Assembly: GCA_955652155.1 (NCBI GenBank) | Contig: CATPAT010000126.1 | Location: 1-5,512 of the forward strand | DNA: 5,512 nt | Origin: an uncultured Chthoniobacterales bacterium | Lineage (GTDB): Bacteria > Verrucomicrobiota > Verrucomicrobiia > Chthoniobacterales > UBA10450 | Direction: 5' to 3' | In this document: piece by piece, positions 1 to 5,512 of the stretch | How positions within the stretch are numbered: position 1 is the first letter of the stretch | Layout of the letters: every line of letters begins with the position of its first letter | Position numbers and translations under genes: made by a program | Notes under the pieces: model-generated | The model's input: only the letters and a program-made list of their open reading frames with translations | Database searches by the model: none | What the model was told of the DNA's origin: nothing

Positions 1-225
1 ATTAAGCGAGGCCGCGCGCACGCCGTTTTCATCCTGCGCCTCATAAATCCTAACGAGTCGTTCCGCGTGCGAAAACGGCAGCGGCCGCAGAAGCGTGCCT
101 TCGACAACGGAGAAGATGGCGGTGTTCGCACCGATGCCGAGAGCGAGAGTCAAAATGGCGATCGCCGTGAAACCGGGCGCCTTCACCAACATTCGCAAAG
201 CGTATTTCAGGTCAGTCAGCGTAAT
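1..225 (-). CDS. ADOP/MacB-type permease, N-terminal end of fourth permease (partial, cut by window edge)
   Basis: The minus strand from 225 to 1 encodes the family N-terminus: ITLTDLKYALRMLVKAPGF, then helix 1 at about 19-40 with LGIGANTAIFSVVEGTLLRPLPF, then the first residues of the extracytoplasmic MacB_PCD-like domain (HAERLVRIYEAQDENG). The open frame leaves the window at the left edge. The start is uncertain. By comparison with the other copies it should lie near 225-220, but the codons there are ATT ACG CTG. Candidates are a rare ATT start at 225, or TTG 198 or ATG 192, both of which would remove conserved residues before helix 1. A weak purine stretch, AGAGA, lies at 235-231. The preceding permease ends at 239, so this gene sits in the same operon-like run. 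The family call is firm, the start is not. Confidence 0.82.
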   Translation of the reverse strand, partial: MTLTDLKYALRMLVKAPGFTAIAILTLALGIGANTAIFSVVEGTLLRPLPFSHAERLVRIYEAQDENGVRAASLN

Positions 226-238
226 CGGGGTCTCTGAT

Positions 239-1285
239 TTATTCCGTTCGCAACGCTTGGACCGGGTCGACTAAGGCCGCTCGCCGCGCTGGTAACAGGC
301 ATGCGATCAACGCGATCGCGGCTAGCAATGCGGTCGCTCCACCGAGCAGAGCCGGGTTGTGCGCTGAAACTTGATAGAGTTGCGACGCAATCAATCGACC
401 GAGCGCGATTGCCGAAAGAATCCCGATCACCAGTCCAACGACAACGGGCTTCATTCCCTGATTCACGACCAGTCGCAAGACATCGCGCGTTTGCGCGCCA
501 AGCGCCATTCGGACGCCAATTTCGCCGGTGCGCTGTTCGACTGTGTAAGCGACGGCGCCGTAAATTCCAATGCTGGCGAGCAGCAATGCGACACCGGCAA
601 AAATACCGAGAAGCCACATCATCAGCCGCGCTTGACCGAGCGCCTGAGCGACCACTGCGTCCATGGTTTGCGGCACGGCAATCGCCAAACCTGGGTTCAC
701 TTGGGTGAGCGCGGTTTGCACCAGCTTCGTTACCGCTTCGACTTTGAGATTGCTGCGGACGGTCACGTTAAGGAATGGAAAATTTTCCTGGGCCGAAGGC
801 CGATAAAATTCCATTCCCGGCGCATCCGCCACTCGGATCGACCGAACATCGCCAACGATGCCAACGATCTCGCACGGTACACCAAGGCTCGTTACGAGGA
901 GCGTTTTGCCGATCGGATTTTCGTTCGGATAAACTTTTTTCGCGCCGGACTGGCTGATCAGACAGACCATCTGGCCATCGGCCACATCGTGTTCGTTGAA
1001 TTCGCGTCCCGTCAGGAGTGGAATTCCCCAAGTCTTAAAGTATTCCGGGGCAATATCGTGAGATGGTCCGTTGGCACGCTTCTCGATCGGCGGAACATCG
1101 CGGTCACTGCGCGCATAGAGAGTGCGGTTGCCGCCTGCCAATGGGATGTCGCCACTGATCGTCGCACTCTCGAGTCCGGGGACATCGCGTAATGCATTCA
1201 AGGTTTGCTCGATGAAACGTTGGCGAGATGGAGCGTCGGGATATTGCGCCACCGGCAATGTGATCGCGCCCGTCCAAAGATTTTG
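239..1285 (-). CDS. ADOP/MacB-type permease, C-terminal part of third permease
   Basis: This is the second half of the frameshifted gene. I place its upper limit at 1285, where conserved reading begins (QNLWTGAIT followed by LPVAQYPD). The first possible start codon in the conserved run is TTG at 1258-1256, an ordinary internal leucine, so this is not a separate gene start. Numbering from the TTG, it holds the second extracytoplasmic domain (about 1-205, with AGGNRTLYARSD at 41-52 and NENPIGKTLLVTS at 112-124), a helix at about 213-236, the FtsX motif TGEIGVRMALGAQ at 244-256, helices at about 271-290 and 303-323, and the ending LLPARRAALVDPVQALRTE at 321-339, then TAA at 241-239. Its end is complete and matches the other copies. 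The next permease reading begins about 13 bp later. Without the N-terminal half it would lack helix 5 and the first permease unit. Confidence 0.84.
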   Translation of the reverse strand, partial: QNLWTGAITLPVAQYPDAPSRQRFIEQTLNALRDVPGLESATISGDIPLAGGNRTLYARSDRDVPPIEKRANGPSHDIAPEYFKTWGIPLLTGREFNEHDVADGQMVCLISQSGAKKVYPNENPIGKTLLVTSLGVPCEIVGIVGDVRSIRVADAPGMEFYRPSAQENFPFLNVTVRSNLKVEAVTKLVQTALTQVNPGLAIAVPQTMDAVVAQALGQARLMMWLLGIFAGVALLLASIGIYGAVAYTVEQRTGEIGVRMALGAQTRDVLRLVVNQGMKPVVVGLVIGILSAIALGRLIASQLYQVSAHNPALLGGATALLAAIALIACLLPARRAALVDPVQALRTE

Positions 1286-2658
1286 GGAGGCAAGCCGATG
1301 TTCTGCTGACTCAAGCGAATGAAACTCGTGATAAGCAGCGCGGCGCCCGCCAGTAGGGTAACCGACAACGCGACCTGCGCGCCGACCAGGATTTTGCGAA
1401 AACGTTGTTGGCGAACACTGCCGCTACTACCGCGACCACCTTCCTTCAGGCCATCAACCAAATCGGCATGTGATCCCTGCAACGCGGGATAAATTCCCAT
1501 TAACAAACCGGTCAAAAGCGACAACGCGATGGTGAACAGAAGAACCGGAAGCGACAAACTGGTCGCAGTGTTCGCTTCCAACGGAAGAAAATTGGAAGCC
1601 ATTCTCGGGACGAGCGGCACCAGTCGCCACGCCACGAAAGCGCCAACGGCTCCGGCAATCGCACTGACGAGCAAACTTTCAAAAACAAACAAACGCACAA
1701 CGCTCGTGCGCGAAGCACCGATCGCCATTCGCAACGCGATTTCGCGGCGGCGGCCACTGAAACGAACCAGCAACAAATTCGCAACGTTGCTGCACGCGAT
1801 CAGCAAAACAAAACTGACCGCGGCGAAAAGGGTCGCAAAACCGGCTCGAAAGTTCTGGGTCACATCCTGTGGCAGCGTTCGAAAAGTTGTCGTCATCGAA
1901 CTGTCGATCTTGCTCGGATATTGCGTGATGTAGCTTTGATCCAGTGAAGGCAACGCTGCTAGCGCCTGCTTCAAACTGACCGACGGCTTTAACCTTCCGA
2001 CGACGCGGAGAAAGCTGGTGCCCCGCATCAGGCGTTCGTAGCTGAATCCTGGAAGTTGAATCGGCTTGGTTGTCCATACTTCCGCACTTGGGTTCGCGCC
2101 AAACCAGGTCGCCGGCATATTTGGCAGAACGCCGACGATAGTATGCGCGACGCCATCAAGCGTGATGCTCCGTCCAAGGACGTTTGGATCGCCGCCGAGG
2201 CGCTTCTGCCAGAAATTTTCCGTGATCAGCGCCACATCCGCGCCCTCTTCTTCCTCCGGCAAGAAATTGCGTCCGCGAATCGGGTGCACACCAAGAACAT
2301 CGAAATAGTTGGAAGTCAATCTTCCGCCAAAGACTTGGACCGGATCACCCAAACCGGTCAGGGTGAAGGCGAAAAAATTCTCCGCGGCCAGGCCGTCGAA
2401 AATGGTTTGGCCGTCGCGGTAAAGTTGATAGCGCGGCGCCGATACTCCGATATCGACCAGATCGCGCGATTTGTCTCCACCCAACACATGCACGATGCGC
2501 GAGGGTTCTTTGAATGGCAGCCCGCGGAGAAAAAGATCGTTGATCAAACTAAAGATCGCGGTGTTCAGTCCGATGCCGAGCGCAAGCGTGATAACGGCGA
2601 TGGATGTGAACGCCGGTGACTGTCGAAGCTTCCGAAATGCGAAACGGATATCGTTCAT
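1198..2658 (-). CDS. ADOP/MacB-type permease, N-terminal part of third permease (frameshifted after residue 458)
   Basis: The start ATG at 2658 is fixed by the family N-terminus (MNDIRFAFRKLRQSPAFTSI), though no clear ribosome binding site precedes it. Order of parts: helix 1 at about 17-38 with LGIGLNTAIFSLINDLFLRGLPF; first extracytoplasmic MacB_PCD-like domain at about 45-270, including FDVLGVHPIRGRNFLPEEEEG and LITENFWQKRLGGDP; first FtsX domain with helices at about 272-300, 322-348 and 372-392 and the motif REIALRMAIGASR at 305-317; helix 5 at about 422-447 leading to SFIRLSQQNIGLPP. After P458 (CCC, 1287-1285) the frame carries 28 unrelated residues and stops at 1198. The true continuation (QNLWTGAIT...) is in the neighbouring frame from 1285 down to 239. 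The rejoined protein is about 806 residues. The DNA upstream, from 2692 to 2659, is a short spacer between two permease genes. Alone, this fragment lacks the second extracytoplasmic domain and the last FtsX domain. Confidence 0.86.
   Translation of the reverse strand: MNDIRFAFRKLRQSPAFTSIAVITLALGIGLNTAIFSLINDLFLRGLPFKEPSRIVHVLGGDKSRDLVDIGVSAPRYQLYRDGQTIFDGLAAENFFAFTLTGLGDPVQVFGGRLTSNYFDVLGVHPIRGRNFLPEEEEGADVALITENFWQKRLGGDPNVLGRSITLDGVAHTIVGVLPNMPATWFGANPSAEVWTTKPIQLPGFSYERLMRGTSFLRVVGRLKPSVSLKQALAALPSLDQSYITQYPSKIDSSMTTTFRTLPQDVTQNFRAGFATLFAAVSFVLLIACSNVANLLLVRFSGRRREIALRMAIGASRTSVVRLFVFESLLVSAIAGAVGAFVAWRLVPLVPRMASNFLPLEANTATSLSLPVLLFTIALSLLTGLLMGIYPALQGSHADLVDGLKEGGRGSSGSVRQQRFRKILVGAQVALSVTLLAGAALLITSFIRLSQQNIGLPPKIFGRARSHCRWRNIPTLHLANVSSSKP
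1285..1287 (-). other. frameshift site in third permease: C-run one base short
   Basis: The minus strand reads GGC TTG CCT CCC AAA ATC TTT. The conserved continuation Q-N-L-W-T-G-A-I-T-L requires CAA AAT CTT TGG. Lengthening CCC to CCCC restores one frame across the gene. The local sequence CCT CCC AAA A is not a usual bacterial slippery heptamer in the required phase, so programmed frameshifting is unlikely. Confidence 0.82.
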
Positions 2659-3199
2659 GAGAGTGCCGAGTTGATGTTTGTTGGTGAAACCATTCGGCGC
2701 GCAAGGCTTGGACAGGATCGACTAGCGTCGCTCGCCGCGCCGGCAAAAGGCAGGCGATGAACGCCACCGCGGTCAAAATCACCGTGACCACGAACATTGT
2801 TCTGAGGTCGGTCGCGCCAATTCCGAAAAGCAAACTTTGCAACAAGCGGGTGCAGACAAAGACGCCGATCAAACCGAGCACGATGCCGGCGCCGACGAAA
2901 CGCATACCTTGCAAAACGACCAGGCGAAGCACGTCGTAACGTTGCGCGCCGAGGGCGAGACGAATTCCGATTTCCTGAGTGCGCTGGGTGACTGAGTAAC
3001 TCATTACTCCGAGAATTCCGGCGGCGGCAAGAAGCAGTGCGATCAACGCAAATAGACCGACCAGCATCGCGTTCAATCGCGGCTGGGCGATCGATTGAGA
3101 AAGGTATTCGGGCAGTGTGCGAACGCGAAAAATCGGAACGTTCTTATCGATTTCATCGATTGCGCCGCGGAGAGCGTTCTTGAGCGACGCTGAATTCAT
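2549..3199 (-). CDS. ADOP/MacB-type permease, C-terminal FtsX part of the same gene, reading past its expected end
   Basis: Residues 2-169 complete the preceding open frame. They contain the tail of the second extracytoplasmic domain (about 2-40), a helix at about 42-67, the motif TQEIGIRLALGAQ at 74-86, helices at about 101-118 and 133-153, and the family ending LLPARRATLVDPVQALRAE at 151-169 (codon 169 is 2695-2693). Paralogues stop at this point with TAA or TAG. Here the codon is TGG (2692-2690), and 47 further residues follow to 2549. This tail overlaps the start of the next permease by 110 bp in another frame, is rich in His, Arg and Thr, and resembles nothing in the family. The likely original gene end is therefore about 2690. 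The ATG at 3199 lies within the conserved alignment and is probably an internal codon of one broken gene, not a true start. The family assignment is secure; independent expression is doubtful. Confidence 0.72.
   Translation of the reverse strand: MNSASLKNALRGAIDEIDKNVPIFRVRTLPEYLSQSIAQPRLNAMLVGLFALIALLLAAAGILGVMSYSVTQRTQEIGIRLALGAQRYDVLRLVVLQGMRFVGAGIVLGLIGVFVCTRLLQSLLFGIGATDLRTMFVVTVILTAVAFIACLLPARRATLVDPVQALRAEWFHQQTSTRHSHERYPFRISEASTVTGVHIHRRYHACARHRTEHRDL
2690..2692 (-). other. expected stop codon of second permease reads TGG
   Basis: After ...DPVQALRAE the minus strand reads TGG TTT CAC. The paralogues end GAA TAA (third permease) and GAA TAG (first permease). One base change (G2690 to A, or G2691 to A) would create a stop. 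Alternatively, a one-base insertion near here would move the frame to an ending at TGA 2657-2655, which overlaps the next ATG as ATGA. Confidence 0.6.
3196..3199 (-). other. frame break in second permease: ATGA stop/start overlap
   Basis: The minus strand reads CGC AGC CAA TGA here. The conserved reading continues as AAT TCA GCG TCG in the frame of the overlapping ATG. Adding one base after CAA (for example AA to AAA, giving CAA ATG AAT) restores one reading frame. The restored protein aligns with the third permease after its own VRS without a gap: both have 22 residues between VRS and the isoleucine of the VPIF/LAIA segment. A one-base loss is the simplest reading. No Shine-Dalgarno-like sequence precedes the ATG, which argues against a designed second start, although ATGA reinitiation is possible. 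Confidence 0.8.
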
Positions 3200-5136
3200 T
3201 GGCTGCGCACAAAGATCGACATCGTCTGAATGGCGAATTGTTGGTGCGGAACATAAATCTGCGGTTTCGGCCCAAGGCGAAGACTGATCAAATGCATATC
3301 CGCGACGACACCAACGATTTCGCGCACCGGTGGCTTGCCCGGATCCACCGATCCGTTCAAAGTCATGCGCTTACCAATCGGATCTTCGCCGGGGAAATAT
3401 TGTTTCGCGAAACCCTCCGAAACAATCGCGACCGGCGGCGCGTTTCGATCGTCGCGGTCGGTGAATGCACGACCCCGCCGAATCGGAACGCGCACTGTCT
3501 GGAAATAGTCGGGCGTGACTACGTTCACCTCTGCGATCGGTTGCTGGCCCGCCGCCACTGGGCGCTCTTCGATATTAAAGTTGAAAGCTATTTCACTGCC
3601 GCTCAATGGAATCCACCACGCCGCTCCCGCCGATTGCACGCCGGGAAACGTCGAGACGCGATCAAGCAACTTCTTGTAAAACTCACCTGCCTGCTCGGGC
3701 TTGCCGTAACTTGTTTCCGGAAGCCGGACTAGCGCGGTCGTAACATTGGTCGGATCGAAGCCGGCCGGAACTTTTTGGAGTCGAAGAAAACTTTGGACCA
3801 GCAATCCCGCACTCGCGAGAAGCACCAGCGCAAGAACGATCTCGATCGTGACCAGCGCGGCGCGCGTTCGCCCAGCCGCAGAACCTTCGGTCGAGCCGCG
3901 CGAATTTTCGTTCAACGATCCGGCGAGGTTCGGATGCGACGCCCGCCAGGCCGGAAGTAAACCGGCAAAAATTCCAACTCCAAGGCTGACCAAGGCAGTG
4001 AACGCGAGGACGCGCGGATCGGGCGAAATTTCGTCAATGCGCGGAATGCTCGGCAGAAAAGCCTTCAGCGAATCGATCCCCCAGATCGCGATCACTAATC
4101 CGGCCAGACCGCCAAGAGCGCCGAGCAAAACGCTTTCCGTAAGTAATTGCTTGATAATCTGCCAGCGCCCGGCTCCGAGCGCCGCGCGAATGCTTATTTC
4201 CCGGTTGCGCGAAAGGGAACGCGCGAGCAACAAATTCGCGACGTTGACGCAGGCGACGAGCAGCACGCAGCCCGCCATCGCGCACAACATCAGCAACGCG
4301 GAATGCGTGCTACCGATCATCGCGCTCATCTCCGGCACAACTTTCGCGCCGACATGCAGCTTCGTATCCGGGTATTGCCGCCGCCAATTCGCTGTGATGG
4401 TGTCAATGTTGGCCTGCGCCTGTTGAATGGAGACGCCTGGTTTCAATCGAGCGATGCATTGGAAAAAATCGTTATCGCGTTGCTCCGTCATAGGCTGCGA
4501 GCCGTCTTTCGATTCGCGCAACATCGACATCGGAATCCACAGTTCGGGAGAGATTGCGCTGATCGGAAACGCAAAACGCGGCGGCATGACGCCGATCACC
4601 TGAAACGGCTGACCGTCGAGCGTGACGTTCTTGCCGATAATGCCGCGATCCGCTCCGAATCGTCGTTGCCACAAGCCGTGGCTCAACATGACAACGTGAT
4701 TCCCCGGTTCGTCTTCGTTAGGCAAAAACATGCGACCGAGAAACGGTTGCACACCAAGCAGAGGGAACAGGTCGGCTGAGACGGCCTCGCCCTGAACATG
4801 CGTCGCCTCGTTCCCATCGGTCAGCGTGCTAACGCTCTGATTCGTATAAACGGCGACGCGCTCAAAAACACGAGTCTGCGCGCGCCAATCGACATAATCG
4901 AGATACGAGATCGATTGGATGTCGGTTCCCGGATCGGCTTTCTCCCGAGTATCGAACTCACCGAGCGCGGCGAGATTTTGCGGTTCATGGAATGGAAGCG
5001 GCCGCAACAACACGGCATTGAGCACGCTGAACACGGCCGTGTTCGCACCAATTCCGAGCGCAAACGTCAAAACGACGATGGCGGTAAAGAGCGGCTGCTT
5101 ACCAAGAACGCGAAGAGCGTATCGGAGATTTTGCAT
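3196..5136 (-). CDS. ADOP/MacB-type permease, N-terminal 646 residues (gene interrupted by frameshift)
   Basis: This is the larger part of a duplicated FtsX-type permease. The ATG start at 5136 is supported by the family N-terminus (MQNLRYALRVLGKQPLFTAI). Order of parts: membrane helix 1 at about 17-38 with the LGIGANTAVFSVLNAVLLRPLPF signature; first extracytoplasmic MacB_PCD-like domain at about 45-275, including LGVQPFLGRMF and LSHGLWQRRFGAD; first FtsX domain with helices at about 278-306, 328-352 and 376-398 and the motif REISIRAALGAGR at 312-324; helix 5 at about 425-449; second extracytoplasmic domain from about 450, with DPIGKRMTLNG at 585-595. The frame stops with TGA at 3198-3196, just after FVRSQ, where paralogues continue without a break into the last FtsX domain. 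That domain lies directly downstream in another frame (3199-2693). The repaired protein is about 815 residues, a normal length for the family. Alone, this fragment lacks the last three helices and is probably not a complete permease. Confidence 0.88.
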   Translation of the reverse strand: MQNLRYALRVLGKQPLFTAIVVLTFALGIGANTAVFSVLNAVLLRPLPFHEPQNLAALGEFDTREKADPGTDIQSISYLDYVDWRAQTRVFERVAVYTNQSVSTLTDGNEATHVQGEAVSADLFPLLGVQPFLGRMFLPNEDEPGNHVVMLSHGLWQRRFGADRGIIGKNVTLDGQPFQVIGVMPPRFAFPISAISPELWIPMSMLRESKDGSQPMTEQRDNDFFQCIARLKPGVSIQQAQANIDTITANWRRQYPDTKLHVGAKVVPEMSAMIGSTHSALLMLCAMAGCVLLVACVNVANLLLARSLSRNREISIRAALGAGRWQIIKQLLTESVLLGALGGLAGLVIAIWGIDSLKAFLPSIPRIDEISPDPRVLAFTALVSLGVGIFAGLLPAWRASHPNLAGSLNENSRGSTEGSAAGRTRAALVTIEIVLALVLLASAGLLVQSFLRLQKVPAGFDPTNVTTALVRLPETSYGKPEQAGEFYKKLLDRVSTFPGVQSAGAAWWIPLSGSEIAFNFNIEERPVAAGQQPIAEVNVVTPDYFQTVRVPIRRGRAFTDRDDRNAPPVAIVSEGFAKQYFPGEDPIGKRMTLNGSVDPGKPPVREIVGVVADMHLISLRLGPKPQIYVPHQQFAIQTMSIFVRSQ

Positions 5137-5139
5137 AGG

Positions 5140-5512
5140 CTATTCCGAGCGAAGAGCGACGATGGGATCGACGCGTGACGCGCGCCGGGCCGGAATCCAG
5201 GAAGCAAGGAGGGTCGCTCCAAAAAGTAGCAGTGCCACTGCGAGATAAATTCTCGGATCGATCCCTTTCACGTCGAAAAGCACGCTTTGCAATGCGCGCG
5301 AGAGGGCGAATGCGCTCAGCAGGCCAATCACCGAACCGATCAATAACAATTGCATCCCGTGGGAAAGAATGAGCGTACGGATTTGGGCCGGGCGCGCGCC
5401 AAGCGCGAGTCGAATACCGATTTCACGGACGCGTTTGAGCGTGGTATAGGCGAGCAGTCCATAAAGACCGATAGTCGCCAGCACCAGCGCGAGCCCGGCA
5501 AAAACAGAAAAC
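5140..5512 (-). CDS. ADOP/MacB-type FtsX permease, C-terminal end (partial, cut by window edge)
   Basis: This is the last 123 codons of a large inner-membrane permease whose N-terminal part lies beyond the right edge. The frame is open to position 5511. A GTG at 5484-5482 is an internal valine codon, not a start, because the codons before it read FSVFAGLAL, which is the beginning of a family membrane helix. The visible part is the final FtsX domain: a helix at residues 1-23, the cytoplasmic motif REIGIRLALGA at about 29-39, helices at about 52-70 and 87-105, and the family ending PARRASRVDP...ALRSE followed by TAG. These match the C-terminal ends of the next two permeases. The next permease starts 3 bp after the stop, so the two are probably cotranscribed and translationally coupled. 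The substrate is unknown and no ATPase is present. The family call is firm; only the extent beyond the edge is unknown. Confidence 0.9.
   Translation of the reverse strand, partial: FSVFAGLALVLATIGLYGLLAYTTLKRVREIGIRLALGARPAQIRTLILSHGMQLLLIGSVIGLLSAFALSRALQSVLFDVKGIDPRIYLAVALLLFGATLLASWIPARRASRVDPIVALRSE
5143..5146 (-). promoter_or_regulatory. weak Shine-Dalgarno-like GGAA before the second permease
   Basis: On the minus strand GGAA lies 6 bases before the ATG at 5136-5134, inside the last codons of the preceding permease (GAA TAG). The match is only four bases. It supports the ATG as start, but reinitiation after the upstream stop 3 bp away may matter as much. Confidence 0.3.

Noticed and set aside
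371..1192. Plus-strand open frame of 273 codons opposite the third permease
   Set aside because: The minus strand carries clear conserved permease sequence through the whole span. The plus-strand product is rich in Arg, His, Asp and Gln with no recognisable domain, typical of antisense reading of a G+C-rich gene.
1283..1290. Possible programmed ribosomal frameshift at CCTCCCAAAA
   Set aside because: In the phase used, the tRNAs would have to re-pair on TCC and CAA, a poor match. It is not an A AAA AAG-type heptamer, and I see no obvious stimulatory structure.
2056..2619. Plus-strand open frame of 187 codons
   Set aside because: It lies opposite the first MacB_PCD-like domain of the third permease and shows no family resemblance.
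2659..2692. Possible promoter or terminator between the second and third permeases
   Set aside because: The spacer is too short and shows no inverted repeat with a T-run and no recognisable -35/-10 pair.
3746..4779. Overlapping plus-strand open frames of 226 and 210 codons opposite the second permease
   Set aside because: They are antisense shadows: compositionally biased, no domain, no ribosome binding site of note, and fully opposite a well-conserved coding frame.
1..5512. Mobile element, CRISPR array, tRNA or rRNA
   Set aside because: No direct-repeat array, terminal inverted repeats, transposase-like frame or RNA gene was seen. The repeated sequence present is paralogous coding sequence.

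Overview
All coding content lies on the minus strand, and every gene belongs to one family: very large FtsX/MacB-type permeases with two permease halves, of the kind called ADOP (acidobacterial duplicated orphan permease). Such arrays are typical of soil Acidobacteriota and also occur in Verrucomicrobiota and Gemmatimonadota. The lines I counted by hand average about 57% G+C. I favour Acidobacteriota or a soil Verrucomicrobiota, but nothing in the window settles the phylum.

Layout in transcription order (right to left). (A) 5512-5140: the C-terminal 123 codons of a first permease, cut by the window edge. (B) 5136 to about 2693: a second permease of about 815 codons, broken at 3196-3199 by a one-base frame change that leaves a stop/start ATGA overlap. 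Its expected terminal stop at 2692-2690 reads TGG, so the frame runs on to 2549, inside the next gene. (C) 2658-239: a third permease of about 806 codons, broken at 1287-1285 by a one-base loss in a C-run. (D) about 225 to 1: the N-terminal 75 codons of a fourth permease, cut by the left edge, with no ATG at its expected start. Spacers are 3 bp (A/B), about 34 bp from the conserved end of B to C, and about 13 bp (C/D). There is no intergenic stretch of any size, no RNA gene, no mobile element and no CRISPR array.

The four genes are laid out as one co-directional operon-like array of paralogues. No ABC ATPase is visible, so an energising subunit, if any, must be encoded elsewhere. Intact proteins would sit in the inner membrane with two large extracytoplasmic MacB_PCD-type domains and eight membrane segments. 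The substrate cannot be read from the sequence.

The notable signal is the concentration of lesions: two frameshifts, one missing stop and one missing standard start in about 5 kb. Both frameshifts fit a one-base homopolymer contraction, so assembly error is as likely as real decay. I see no convincing new biological system here.
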